A stretch of 64,000 bases of DNA from Streptomyces venezuelae (GTDB lineage Bacteria; Actinomycetota; Actinomycetes; Streptomycetales; Streptomycetaceae), in NCBI RefSeq assembly GCF_008642295.1, contig NZ_CP029190.1, positions 7,461,323-7,525,322 on the forward strand, read 5' to 3'. The position numbers were made by a program, and so were the translations under genes. This document shows positions 27,559 to 36,812 of the stretch, one piece after another; position 1 is the first letter of the stretch, and each line of letters begins with the position of its first letter. The notes beneath the pieces were generated by a model. That model was given only the letters and a program-made list of their open reading frames with translations. It was not told the origin of the DNA and made no database searches.

Positions 27559-28758
27559 GTGGATCTACGTCACGAACTGATGGAGGGTCGGGCCCAGCTG
27601 CCCCGCGCAGGTGCCGTGGTGGAAACCGGTGAGGCCCACCCTCCCTTCATCGCCATCGACGGCGTCGGACGCGAGGTGGAGCCGGTCACCGCGTACCTGC
27701 GCGACCTGGCGCTGAGTGACAGCAACCCGCTGACTGCCCGTAGCTACGCCTTCGGGATGCTGCGCTGGTTCCGGCTGCTGTGGCTGCTCGATGTGGCCTG
27801 GGAACGGGCGACCGAGGCGGAGACCGCCGTCCTGACCGGCTGGCTGCGTACGCGCCCCGAACCCGCAGCGTCGTCGGCGCAACTCGCAGTCGCCGCCGCC
27901 GGGAACGGTCAATCCGCGGACCGGGAAGCCGTACCTCGGCCCTGGGTACGCACCCACGACGATCAACCACGCACTGTCCGTGGTGAGCGGCTTCTACGCG
28001 TTCCACGCGCACTACGGACGCGGTCCGGTAGCGAACCCGGTGCCCGTCTCGCCACAGCGTCGCCGGGCCATGAGTCACCTGAGCCCGCTGGCGCCCAAGC
28101 CGGTGTTGGGCCGGGCCAGGCTGCGCCAGAAGGTCACCGGTCGGCCTCCGCGCTCCATCCCCGACCCGCTGTGGGACGAGCTGTTCGCCGCCATGGGCTG
28201 CGAGCGGGACCGAGCTCTGCTCGACTGCTACGTCTCCAGCGGCACCAGGGCGGAGGAGTTGCTCGGTGTCCGGACCGGCGACATCCACTGGGCCAAGCCG
28301 GGCCTCTACGTCATCACCAAGGGCACCCGAGAACGCGAGCTCGTGCCGATCTCGCCGGAGGCATGTGTCCGACTGGCCCGCTACATGGACAGCACCGGCA
28401 CCCCAGAGGCTGGCGAGCCCGTCTGGCGGACCCGGCACGGTGAAGACCGGCCTCTGACCTACTGGGCGATGCGTCGGGTGGTGCAGCGGGCCCAGCAGAA
28501 CCTGCGCACGAACTGGACGCTTCACGACCTGCGCCACACCGCGGCCCACCGGATGGCCAACGGCGGCAAGCTCACGTTGCCCGAGGTCCAGGCGGTGCTG
28601 CGCGCCATGCGAACATCCAGACCACCAGCCGCTACCTGGCGGTGCGGGTCGAGGAGATCTTCGACGCCTTGCTGGAGCACTACAACCAGCCGCGCCCCCG
28701 GATGAGTTACCCGACCGGATACGCCGCCGACGACATCGCGGCGGTGTTCGGTGCCTAA
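27559..28758 (+). pseudogene. Tyrosine recombinase/integrase, frameshifted
   Basis: The gene starts at the GTG at 27559 with AAAGGAGAGGG upstream. It contains a SAM-like core-binding domain (VTAYLRDLALSDSNPLTARS), the catalytic arginine region (DCYVSSGTRAEELLGVRTGD), HDLRHTAAHRM and, after a shift, TTSRYLAVRVEEIFDALLEH with the catalytic tyrosine. It ends at 28758. Frameshifts at about 27905 and 28600 disrupt the frame, so the protein is probably not made. The catalytic residues R, HxxR and Y are all recognisable. Confidence 0.7.
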
Positions 28759-29902
28759 GACCGCCGCGAGCCCCACCACCGGCGTCAGCCGCCGCCACGG
28801 CCCGATCGCCGAGGGCCTGGACTACCCCAGCCGCTTCGTCGGCGGTCCGATGACAGCCGAGCCGGCCACCGCCGCTATGCCACCCCGCCCGTTCGGCGAC
28901 CTGTCCCGCAGCAGTTCGCGGTCGATCGCGAAGCTGGTCGTCGACACCTGGGATGGAGGTACGTCTACGTGACAGCAGCGCGGCCAGTCCGCCGGGCTCC
29001 TCCTGGACTACTTGGCTGGATACCCCGGTCTGACCTGGCAGGAACGGTGGGACGCCAGCCCTGTCGGGCAGGAACGGCCGACGTCAACGACCTGGAGTGC
29101 CGCCGCAGCCCCAGCGTCAAACTCACCACCGGCCTGCGAGCCCTGATCTGCCTGCGCGTCATCCAGCCGTCCCTGGTGGCCTTCCGGCGCCACCACATGA
29201 CCGGCTTCGCAGCCCACTTCATCGCCGCCCAGAGCGACCCGCTGCTGGACGAGTTCGCTAAGCAGGTCGAGGTGCACCAGCACACCTACGCGCACCGCAC
29301 CGAGGCCCTGTTCGACCTGTGCGTTCTGCTCGCGGTGCAGGGGTCGCGCTGAGCGACGTCAAGGCGCCGGCGCTGCTGCACTTCGCGCAGCAGCGGCCTG
29401 CCGATCCACATCGGCGCAGCGCTGCTCGGGCACCTGAATGTCCAGACCACTCGTGGCTACGTCGCGGTGTTCGACGAAGACGTCATCCGCCACTACCAGG
29501 AGCACCTGGAACACCGGCGCCAGATCCGTCCCACGGACGAATACCGAGACACCACCTCGGACGAGTGGACCGAGTTCGAGGAGCACTTCGACCGTCGCAA
29601 GGTCGAGCTCGGCTCCTGCGGACGCCCTTACGGCACCCCCCCTGCCAGCACGAACACGCATGCATCCGCTGCCCAATGCTCCACGTCAACCCCAAGATGC
29701 TCGCCCGACTTCCGAGTTGGAAGCCGACCTTCTGCAACGCCGCGCACAAGCCGAAGTCGAGGGTTGGATCGGTGAGATCGAAGGCATCGACCTCACCCTC
29801 GCCTTCCTCTGTGCCAAGCGCGACGAGACCCAACGCCGAGCCCAGCGACCAACTCTGCACCTCGGCATCCCCGCCCGCCGCCGGCCGAAGGCGTCCGAAT
29901 GA
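28751..29902 (+). pseudogene. Second tyrosine recombinase, decayed
   Basis: A GTG at 28751 overlaps the end of the first recombinase gene (MPKTAASPTTGVSRRHGPIA). Coding phrases then change frame: LLLDYLAGYPGLTWQERWDA, ADVNDLECRRSPSVKLTTGL, LRALICLRVIQPSLVAFRRH. Later come GAALLGHLNVQTTRGYVAVF with the catalytic tyrosine and HEHACIRCPMLHVNPKMLAR. This is the partner recombinase often found after the first one in actinobacterial integrase pairs or trios. At least four frameshifts are present. Confidence 0.6.
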
Positions 29903-29920
29903 CGTTCCACAGACCGATGA

Positions 29921-29948
29921 CTGATCCAGAACCTCGAACGCCTCGGCG
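29921..29948 (+). repeat. 28-bp direct repeat, copy 1
   Basis: This matches 31274-31301 at 27 of 28 positions in the same orientation. It begins CTGATCCAGAACCTCGAACG and ends CCTCGGCG. The two copies bracket the DUF6236 gene. In one frame it reads LIQNLERLGAPRNMIERN, which looks like the end of a recombinase-associated protein. Confidence 0.7.
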
Positions 29949-30143
29949 CTCCCCGGAATATGATCGAACGGAACTGCCGTCCATGCCCGGCTCGCGGGCC
30001 CTCGGCCGGTACGGCCTCGGCCTGCTCCCGTGGCCGGACAACCGCACCTATCGCATGCGAGCCTGAGCCAGTCCAGCCACGCCGCCACAACGAACGCATT
30101 CTATTTCGCGAAATCGACAGCAAGAGTCATGCAGGGGGAAATC

Positions 30144-31130
30144 GTGCCTACACTTCTCTATTACCCATTGGCTAAGCCGCCAGTGAATGTGATCCACGAA
30201 GCATTGCTGTACTGGGACGGCATCGCTTCGATGGTATCGGATAGGCAAGAAACGTATGAGCGCACGCTCGTGGGCACGCTGCAAGATCTCAAGGACCGGG
30301 GATTTTTCCACCCCATTAACCTCAAGCGCCATTACAGTCTGCTAGCCAACAGGGAAATCGATGCCTTTCCCGGGATGGTCGATCGGCTCCATGCACTCGG
30401 CCCCCACAGGGGGCGCCCCGTCTACCTCGACCATGGGGGAAAGGTGGGATTCGGTCTCGAAGAGGGGCTCATCGCACTTGGTGTGGCCCGACGTAGTCGA
30501 TTCCTTGAGCGTCCCAATCTTGGATCCCTCGTCATTCCTGAGAAGGCGCTACTCATCCTGGCCAGCACCATGGCTCAGGAGGTGGCCCGCTCGACAACGA
30601 GTATCTCCTACACGCCCTATACCGATCAGGCCACGGCTGAGGAACTTTCGCTGAGGCCAGATTCACGGTCCGCTGTATCGGCTTGGCGCGTGGAACTTGG
30701 CCGCATGCTGCCCATGCCGGCACCAGGAACCGCAACCTCCGAGGTTCTGGCCTTCCGTGAAAAATACGCCGTCGAGCGAGAGCGCTTGATCAAGGCAACT
30801 CAGGCCATGCTCAGTGAGCTCAACCGGAACTGGGAACACCCGGCCGATGTTCTTCACCGCATGCGCAGCGAACTGACCCAGGCGCGCGAGGACTATCAGG
30901 GAGCTGTAAAGAGCACTCGCATGGCGTGGATCACCAGGTCCATCTCCGCCACGGTGGCGGTAAGCACTGCGGTAGTGGGAGCCCTGGCCGTCCCAGACCT
31001 AGCGTGGGCCGCCGGTATCGCCGGAAGCATCGGGTTTAATATTGCCACTCGCGAGGTTCGTCCCGTGATGCAGGAAAAGCAAGAGCATCCGTTCAGCTAC
31101 CTCCGGCTCGTCGAGAAAGAACTGTCGTAG
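30144..31130 (+). CDS. DUF6236 family protein
   Basis: 328 residues from the GTG at 30144, chosen for the strong AGGGGGA five bases upstream; an ATG at 30129 is less likely. The opening MPTLLYYPLAKPPVNVIHEA and LLYWDGIASMVSDRQETYER are typical of DUF6236. A helical region follows. A C-terminal hydrophobic pair, ISATVAVSTAVVGALAVPDL and AWAAGIAGSIGFNIA, may insert into the membrane. The gene is less GC-rich than its surroundings and sits between two 28-bp direct repeats, so it is likely acquired. Function unknown. Confidence 0.75.
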   Translation: MPTLLYYPLAKPPVNVIHEALLYWDGIASMVSDRQETYERTLVGTLQDLKDRGFFHPINLKRHYSLLANREIDAFPGMVDRLHALGPHRGRPVYLDHGGKVGFGLEEGLIALGVARRSRFLERPNLGSLVIPEKALLILASTMAQEVARSTTSISYTPYTDQATAEELSLRPDSRSAVSAWRVELGRMLPMPAPGTATSEVLAFREKYAVERERLIKATQAMLSELNRNWEHPADVLHRMRSELTQAREDYQGAVKSTRMAWITRSISATVAVSTAVVGALAVPDLAWAAGIAGSIGFNIATREVRPVMQEKQEHPFSYLRLVEKELS

Positions 31131-31518
31131 CAGCGGCTTCGTGGCCGAGTTGTTGGAGAGCGGGCATCGCTGAGCATCTGGGCGGACCGGAGGTCCGTAT
31201 CTCGCGCGGACTGCGGCGCCGGGCCCTGCGGCGCACACTGCCTAGGTGCACCGGGCACTGCATGCGGCGCGGCCTGATCCAGTACCTCGAACGCCTCGGC
31301 GTGGACGGAACGGTGGAACGGCGAAGCTCCTGGTAGACGGGTTCTCAACCAAGATCGCCCGCAGCCACCGAGCAAGGCCCGACGAGCAGAGCTGCCCGTT
31401 GCTGGACCAAGGAAGAAGCCGGCGCCACCGCGGTTCGGCCGAGGAAGACCGCTGAGCAGCACGCGTCAGGCAACCGCGTCCCTGAGCAGGCAGCTTTGGG
31501 GACGAGGGCATCGGCGGT
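31131..31518. other. Intergenic stretch with the second 28-bp repeat
   Basis: No complete gene. It holds the second repeat copy at 31274-31301, which in frame reads MRRGLIQYLERLGVDGTVER and stops at once. That is a short fragment related to the sequence at 29921. The rest shows no family. Confidence 0.45.
31274..31301 (+). repeat. 28-bp direct repeat, copy 2
   Basis: It differs from copy 1 (29921-29948) only by T for A at position 10. Similarity fades quickly on both sides, although the translated context stays loosely alike, so the repeats could be remnants of related coding ends or of attachment-type sites. Confidence 0.65.
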
Positions 31519-32340
31519 CTACCGGAGGCTGACGCTCACGCCTCGTTCCTCGAAGATCTCCAGGAGCAGGTCGAACAGCGCAACCTGGCGATCGCCGCCA
31601 GCGGGCACGTGCTCTGCCAACCGCTCCCGAGCCTCGGCCGAGGCATCCCAGTGCAACGTGAATGGAGCAGTGGCGCCCCAACCGCCGCAAAGGCAGTCGT
31701 CCAGAGCGTCAAGGTTCCAGCCGAAGTATCCGCCAGGTCCGTTGATGGCCTCACCGATTGCACAGTAGAAGCTGTCTTCGTCGACGATGTGCCGGCCGTT
31801 CAAGGTGAACACGTGGCCTGCCGGGGCATCGAGGTTCCCCTGGCGTTGGTACCCCCGGGACCACAGCGCCACCGACAACCACGCATGTCTCTCTTCGGGT
31901 GCGAGTTCGCGCCACATGCCGGTGCGGTTCAGTTGACCCGTGCGGACCAGGTCCCACGCTCGTTCCGCTCCGGGCAGGGCGTTCTCGCACCACAGCGTCA
32001 CCGTGAGGTCGACAAGGCCGGTTCCACGGGCGGAAGCCTTGGCGTCGACGACGGTGACCGCGTTGACGAAGTAAGACCCCATGGTGGCACCGTCGCCGTC
32101 GAGAAGGGCGAGCCAGGCGTTCCCTGCCATGGCGCGACGACTACCGACATGATCGACGCTCTTCAGTAGGCCACCCTGCGGGAGGCACCCTTCGAGGTGC
32201 ACTCGGCGTGCGCCCTCCTCATCCGGCAGAGGCGTGAAGAGCCCCTCGGCCTCGTGAGCGAAGCCCCAGAAGTCGCTGTCGTCCTCGTCCGAGGTCAGTG
32301 CGTACTTCTGCCCCCCGCTGCCCTGCCCTGATGTTCGCAT
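31519..32340 (-). CDS. Barstar-family domain protein
   Basis: 273 residues from the ATG at 32340, with GGGGGG upstream. The N-terminal two thirds are a domain of unknown type (DSDFWGFAHEAEGLF, GTGLVDLTVTLWCENALPGA). The C-terminal 90 residues carry the barstar fold: HVFTLNGRHIVDEDSFYCAI, GEAINGPGGYFGWNLDALDD, then CLCGGWGATAPFTLHWDASA. Barstar binds and inhibits barnase-like ribonucleases in the cytoplasm. No barnase-type RNase gene is adjacent, so this is an orphan immunity protein, perhaps guarding against toxins of neighbours. Confidence 0.8.
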   Translation of the reverse strand: MRTSGQGSGGQKYALTSDEDDSDFWGFAHEAEGLFTPLPDEEGARRVHLEGCLPQGGLLKSVDHVGSRRAMAGNAWLALLDGDGATMGSYFVNAVTVVDAKASARGTGLVDLTVTLWCENALPGAERAWDLVRTGQLNRTGMWRELAPEERHAWLSVALWSRGYQRQGNLDAPAGHVFTLNGRHIVDEDSFYCAIGEAINGPGGYFGWNLDALDDCLCGGWGATAPFTLHWDASAEARERLAEHVPAGGDRQVALFDLLLEIFEERGVSVSLR

Positions 32341-32444
32341 CGCACCCCCCATGAGAGCGCCGATCTTACCGACGTCCGACAACTCGCCGGGCAGTCGTCG
32401 GCGCTGCCCCACCCCTGACCCATCCCATCCATCTCGGAGGCCCG

Positions 32445-32951
32445 TTGACGAGCCACATAGCCCCGTTCACCCATGCGAGTGAAGTGCAGAGAAGCACCTC
32501 GGACATGAAGACGGTAGTCGGCCGCGACTTCGCAGACGAGACCGGCGCCGAGCTGCACCTCGCCCGCCCCTACCGTGCCGGTTACGCCATGGGGATGCGC
32601 GCCGAGGAATCCCCCGCACGCGCGAAGAAGCCCGTCATCGAGCTGCACCGCATGACCGGGAAGGGCTCGATCCGACAGGTGACGACGTGGCTCCCGATCC
32701 ACCACCTCACCACCGACGAGGTGTGGCAGATCCACCGGGACCACGGCATCGCGCGCCACCCCGCCTACGACATGGGCATGCGACGCCTCAGCTGCCGTGC
32801 CTGTCCGCTCGCGAAGACTGAGGACTTGATCCGCTCGGCCCAGCTCAACCCCAGCCTCTTCGCCGAATACGCCGAGGCCGAGCAGGAAATGGGCAAGCCG
32901 TTCAAGAAGAGCATCAGCCTCAGGCAGATCATCGAGCGAGCCCGCAGCTAA
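32445..32951 (+). CDS. PAPS reductase-like protein, probably N-terminally truncated
   Basis: 168 residues from the TTG at 32445. The segments TSDMKTVVGRDFADETGAEL and TTWLPIHHLTTDEVWQIHRD followed by GMRRLSCRACPLAKTEDLIR match the C-terminal half of phosphoadenosine-phosphosulfate reductase (adenine nucleotide alpha hydrolase) proteins seen on phages and genomic islands. The N-terminal PP-loop (SGGxDS) is missing, so no catalysis is expected from this piece alone. The stop is followed by a strong hairpin. It diverges from the barstar-family gene. Confidence 0.65.
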   Translation: MTSHIAPFTHASEVQRSTSDMKTVVGRDFADETGAELHLARPYRAGYAMGMRAEESPARAKKPVIELHRMTGKGSIRQVTTWLPIHHLTTDEVWQIHRDHGIARHPAYDMGMRRLSCRACPLAKTEDLIRSAQLNPSLFAEYAEAEQEMGKPFKKSISLRQIIERARS

Positions 32952-32957
32952 CCCAAG

Positions 32958-32994
32958 CCGGGATCTGCTGCTGCCCCTGCGCAGCAGATCCCGG
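32958..32994 (+). terminator. Hairpin terminator after the PAPS reductase-like gene
   Basis: CCGGGATCTGCTGC pairs perfectly with GCAGCAGATCCCGG across a 9-base loop. It begins seven bases after the stop codon. No T-run follows, as is common for actinobacterial terminators. Confidence 0.7.
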
Positions 32995-33135
32995 ACAACA
33001 CCAGCCCACGGCGCGCGGGCCGCGCCGGCCCGTCGGTGAGCCACTACCTAGGGTGCGGAGGAAGCCCGTTGGCTCGCCGCGACGGCGCCGGTCGCAACTC
33101 CCGCCAGCGCGCTGTGCGCAGCCACCCGATCCAAC

Positions 33136-33168
33136 CCGATGGGGCACCGTTCAGCGGTGCCCCATCGG
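33136..33168. terminator. Hairpin terminator at the end of the XRE-TPR gene
   Basis: CCGATGGGGCACCG and CGGTGCCCCATCGG form a perfect 14-bp stem with a 5-base loop. It lies directly downstream of the minus-strand regulator gene, ending three bases before its stop codon region. Confidence 0.7.
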
Positions 33169-33171
33169 CGT

Positions 33172-34566
33172 TCACGAGACGAGCGCGAGTTCGGTGCGGG
33201 CCCGGTGGAGGAACTCGGCGACGGGTCGTTCGCGGTGCCAGGGGGCGATGGTCGTGGTGATGTCGGCGACGTAGTCGCGGGCGCGGGCGGAGGCGACGCG
33301 GCCGAGGATGTCGATGGCCCGGTGCCCGACGGCAAGGCCTTGGTCGAGCTCGTGCTGCTGGAGGTGGGTGGTGGCCAGGACGGTCAGTCGCAGGCCGACC
33401 GAGCGGGCGAAGCTGTCCGGGTTCATTGCGTCGGCCTGGGCGTTCCACCGCCAGGCAGCGGCCGGGTTGCGCAGGTCGCGGTGGACCTCAACGGCGTCCG
33501 AGGCGAGGCGGGTGTGGGTGAAGTAGCGGATCCAGGCCGGCTCGTCGGCGTCCTGCTCTGCTGCTTCGAGGCAGCGCTCGGAAGTGGCCAGCGCGGCAGA
33601 GGCGGCCCGTGCGTCGTTCGCCTTGGCGTGAGCTCGGGCCTCGATGAGCTTCGCGAAGCCCAGGACCCGGTGGCCGGCCCGGCTGCGGGCGCGGTCGTAG
33701 GCGCCCTGGACCATGTCGATGGCCTCCTGGTGGTAGCCGCGCAGCAGCGCTTGGAGCGCCATGTTCGCCATGACGTGGCAGCCGATGTCCACCGCTCCGC
33801 CGGCCTTGGCCATCCGCAGCGCCTGGATGAAGTGCCGCTGCGCGATGTCATGGTGCCCGGTGTCGACCGCGCTCCACCCCGCGACCCGGGCGAGCTCGGC
33901 GGTGACCGCGAACAGACCCCGCCCGACCTGGTCGGTGTAGGAGCCGTGGAGCAGCGGGACGGCCCGCCGGGTGAGGCAGTGGGTCACCGAGGAAGCCCTC
34001 CACGTCCCGCCGCCGTACTTCGAATCCCACCGCTGCGCTTCGTCGGCGGCCTGCCACAGCTCCGCCAGATCCTGGTGGCCGACCCGGCCGCTGCCGTGGT
34101 GTCCGGCGCCGGGGTCGGCCGGAACGCCGAGCCAGCGGGTGACGGGGGTCGCGTACGCGCCGACGGCGAAGGCCTTGTTCAGGAAGGCGCGGCGGTCCAG
34201 GTGTTCCACGGTGCTCCAGAAGTGAACGGCATGCCGAACGGCTTCGGCGGTGTCCCGCGGGAAATCCAACCCGAGTCCCGCCGTGTTCTCGCGCACCGTG
34301 CGCATGCCGATCTCGGCGACGTCGACCGGTCGGCCGAGCCGTTCGCCCAGCGCACGCGCGATCAGGGAGGGCACCGGCGCCTTGGGAGCCATGCCGCGGC
34401 GGGTCCAGTTCACGACACTCGTATGGGTGTAGGCCACGTGCAGCCCGGCCTGCCCAGCCAGTTCGTTGACCCGGCGAGCCATCGCGTGGTGGCTCATGCC
34501 GCTGGACGCCAACAAGCGCTCCAATGCGAGGTTGGGCAGCTTGGCCCGGCGAGGGGTCGGAGCCAT
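33172..34566 (-). CDS. XRE-type regulator with tetratricopeptide-like repeats
   Basis: 464 residues from the ATG at 34566, with AGGAGG seven bases upstream. Residues 10-80 form the HTH (LERLLASSGMSHHAMARRVN ... TSVVNWTRRGMAPKAPVPSL). The rest is helical with TPR-like pairs, for example AQRHFIQALRMAKAGGAVDI and EAIDMVQGAYDRARSRAGHR. Proteins of this layout are pathway-specific regulators in Streptomyces, often sensing small ligands or peptides. It diverges from the LbH-MurA-hydrolase-MurB cassette across 189 bases and probably controls it. Confidence 0.8.
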   Translation of the reverse strand: MAPTPRRAKLPNLALERLLASSGMSHHAMARRVNELAGQAGLHVAYTHTSVVNWTRRGMAPKAPVPSLIARALGERLGRPVDVAEIGMRTVRENTAGLGLDFPRDTAEAVRHAVHFWSTVEHLDRRAFLNKAFAVGAYATPVTRWLGVPADPGAGHHGSGRVGHQDLAELWQAADEAQRWDSKYGGGTWRASSVTHCLTRRAVPLLHGSYTDQVGRGLFAVTAELARVAGWSAVDTGHHDIAQRHFIQALRMAKAGGAVDIGCHVMANMALQALLRGYHQEAIDMVQGAYDRARSRAGHRVLGFAKLIEARAHAKANDARAASAALATSERCLEAAEQDADEPAWIRYFTHTRLASDAVEVHRDLRNPAAAWRWNAQADAMNPDSFARSVGLRLTVLATTHLQQHELDQGLAVGHRAIDILGRVASARARDYVADITTTIAPWHRERPVAEFLHRARTELALVS

Positions 34567-34755
34567 CACGGGCACCTCCTTCACGAGACCCGGCTACGGC
34601 GGAGCGTGCCCGAGCCGGGAGCAGCAGAGTAGGCCCGCATCACACGGGCCGTCGCCGGTTTGTGAGTTGTGAGCCCCCCTTGTGAGCCTGCCCAGTCCTA
34701 GGACAGCAGCGGTTTCCTGAAGGCATCCCACCGGCCATCTGGCACAGGAGCCGCC

Positions 34756-35484
34756 ATGAGCCCCACCCTGCTCACCCCCGCCCGCGAGTCCGAGACCGTC
34801 GCCGACGAGCTCACCCCCGCCTACTACCTCCGCCACGACCAGCTCGGCGCGTACGTCACCAGCCTGCTGGGCCGCTGCACCACCGTCTTCGACATCAAGC
34901 CCACCTTGACCGCCGACCTCACCCACCCCGAGCGGCACGACCTGATGGGGGGCGGCGTGATCGAGGACGGCGCGCACGTCACCGGCACGGTCATCGTCCA
35001 GCCCGGCGCCCGTATCGAGGCCGGCGCCCGGGTCGTGGGCCCGGTCCTGGTCTGCGAGGGCGCGGTCATCGCCGCAGGCGCCTACGTCCGCGACCACGTC
35101 GTCATCGGCCCGCGCACCCAGGTCGGCTTCGGCGCCGAGATCACCCGCAGCCTCCTCGGCGCGGCCGTGTTCGCCAAGCACGCCTGCTTCATCGGCGACT
35201 CCGTCGTCGGCTCCGGCGTGAACTTCGGCGCCTTCTCCTCCACCACCGGACTGATCGCCAGCGACGGCCCGGTCACCGAACCGGCGGTCAAGGAGATCAC
35301 CGTGACCCTCGGTGGCCGCAAGTACGGCACCGGGCAGACGAAGTTCGGCGCGGTCATCGGCGACGGCGTCACCCTCTCCGCCGGAACCGTCCTGTGCCCC
35401 GGAACCCTGATCGGCCCCGGCACCGTCATCTACCCCCGCACCCAGCTCGGCGGCTTCATGCCCGCCGGCTCCCGGGTCCGGTGA
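34756..35484 (+). CDS. Left-handed beta-helix acyl/nucleotidyl transferase-like protein
   Basis: 242 residues. After a short N-terminal domain (YYLRHDQLGAYVTSLLGRCT) come hexapeptide repeats at about 70-130 (GGGVIEDGAHVTGTVIVQPG, ARIEAGARVVGPVLVCEGAV) and again near 195-235 (KFGAVIGDGVTLSAGTVLCP). The repeats resemble the C-terminal domain of GlmU and related sugar-nucleotide acyltransferases. There is no pyrophosphorylase domain. It is the first gene of a tight four-gene operon with MurA-, hydrolase- and MurB-like genes, which suggests a UDP-amino-sugar substrate. The exact reaction is unknown. Confidence 0.75.
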   Translation: MSPTLLTPARESETVADELTPAYYLRHDQLGAYVTSLLGRCTTVFDIKPTLTADLTHPERHDLMGGGVIEDGAHVTGTVIVQPGARIEAGARVVGPVLVCEGAVIAAGAYVRDHVVIGPRTQVGFGAEITRSLLGAAVFAKHACFIGDSVVGSGVNFGAFSSTTGLIASDGPVTEPAVKEITVTLGGRKYGTGQTKFGAVIGDGVTLSAGTVLCPGTLIGPGTVIYPRTQLGGFMPAGSRVR

Positions 35485-36812
35485 CCACGATGACCACCAC
35501 CCTCGCCACCCGGGCAGCCGACCACCAGCTCATCCAGATCACCGGCGGCCTGCGACTCGCCGGCCGGATCCGCGTCCAGGGCAGCAAGAACATCGCCCTC
35601 CACCTCTACGCCGCCACCGTCCTGGCCGACACCACCCTCGTCCTGCACCAGGCGCCCGCGATCCTCGACACCGGCGTCTGCGCGCAGATCCTCACCCACA
35701 CCGGCACCCACACCCACGCCCCCGGCGACGGCACCTTCCACGTCGTACCCACCCCGCGCCTGCGGCCGGTCATCCACCACGGCCTCGGCGCCAAGGTCCG
35801 CACCACCGCGGTCCTGGCCGCCGCCGTCCTCGCCCGCGCCGGGCACGTGGACTTCCCCATCCCCGGCGGAGACGCCTTCTGCCCGCGCCTCATCGACCGC
35901 CACCTCGCCGCCATGGAAGCCGCCGGCGCCCAAGTCACGGTCGACGAGCACGGCCGCAGCATCCACGCCGCCCTCCCCGCGGGCCGCGCGCTGCGCCCGT
36001 TCCGGGTGGACGTCTCCACCCCCTACGGCCCCTCCCTCGGGGCGACGGTCAGCGCGCTGCTTTTGGCCGCCCGGATCCCCGGGGAGTCCCTGATCACGAG
36101 CCCGAGCATCGAGCCGGAGGTCACCGAGACCCTCCGATTCCTCGCCGAGCGCGGCGTACGGGCCGCCTGGGACGACGACGGCCTCCACGTCCACGGCGCC
36201 GACCGGATCGAGGGCGGCCACTTCACGATCGCCGGGGACCGTATCGAGGCCGCGACAATGATCATGGCCACGGCCGCCACCGGCGGCGTCATCGAACTCG
36301 ACGGCATCACGCTTCCCGAACTCCCCGAGACCCAGCGTCAGGTCCTCGCCGACGCGGGCCTGATCCTCACCTCCCACGACGGCGGCATCCGGGCCACCGT
36401 CGCAACGGGCGGCCTGCGCGCGGTGCGGGCCCGCACCGGACCGCACCCCGGCCTGCCCACCGACAGCGCACCGCAACTCGCCGCCCTGCTCACCCAAGCA
36501 ACCGGAACCAGTCACGTCTTCGAGGCCGTCTACCCCCAGCGCGACACCCACGTCGCACCCCTGCGCGCCTTCGGCGCCGACATCACCGCCGATGGGCAGG
36601 ACATCCGCATCCGCGGCCTGGCCCGGCTGCGGGCGGCCAACGTGCAGGCGGCGGACATCCGGGCGGTGACCGCCCTGCTGATTGCCGCCCTCGCGGCAGA
36701 CGGCACCTCTACGATCGGCGGCATGTACCACCTGGCGCGCGGCTACGGCCGCCTGCTGCCCAACCTGGCCGCGCTGGGTGCCGACATCACCACCACCGCC
36801 GCGGAGGCATGA
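35481..36812 (+). CDS. murA-like: MurA-like UDP-GlcNAc enolpyruvyl transferase with Asp in place of the catalytic Cys
   Basis: The GTG at 35481 overlaps the previous stop as GTGA; an ATG at 35490 gives 440 residues. RVQGSKNIALHLYAATVLAD holds the conserved Lys-Asn pair. PGGDAFCPRLIDRHLAAMEA corresponds to the active-site loop PGGCAIG of E. coli MurA, with Asp (residue 128 from the ATG) replacing Cys115, the residue alkylated by fosfomycin. PTDSAPQLAALLTQATGTSH and EAVYPQRDTHVAPLRAFGAD match the Asp305 and Arg/Met regions. The protein probably transfers enolpyruvate from PEP to a UDP-sugar or nucleoside. It is a paralogue within a cassette and lacks murC-F neighbours, so it is unlikely to be the housekeeping enzyme. 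Confidence 0.85.
   Translation: MTTMTTTLATRAADHQLIQITGGLRLAGRIRVQGSKNIALHLYAATVLADTTLVLHQAPAILDTGVCAQILTHTGTHTHAPGDGTFHVVPTPRLRPVIHHGLGAKVRTTAVLAAAVLARAGHVDFPIPGGDAFCPRLIDRHLAAMEAAGAQVTVDEHGRSIHAALPAGRALRPFRVDVSTPYGPSLGATVSALLLAARIPGESLITSPSIEPEVTETLRFLAERGVRAAWDDDGLHVHGADRIEGGHFTIAGDRIEAATMIMATAATGGVIELDGITLPELPETQRQVLADAGLILTSHDGGIRATVATGGLRAVRARTGPHPGLPTDSAPQLAALLTQATGTSHVFEAVYPQRDTHVAPLRAFGADITADGQDIRIRGLARLRAANVQAADIRAVTALLIAALAADGTSTIGGMYHLARGYGRLLPNLAALGADITTTAAEA

Noticed and set aside
35430..36731. Minus-strand frame of 433 codons
   Set aside because: It is the shadow of the MurA-like gene; its Gly/Val/Asp-rich composition reflects the GC bias of the complementary strand.
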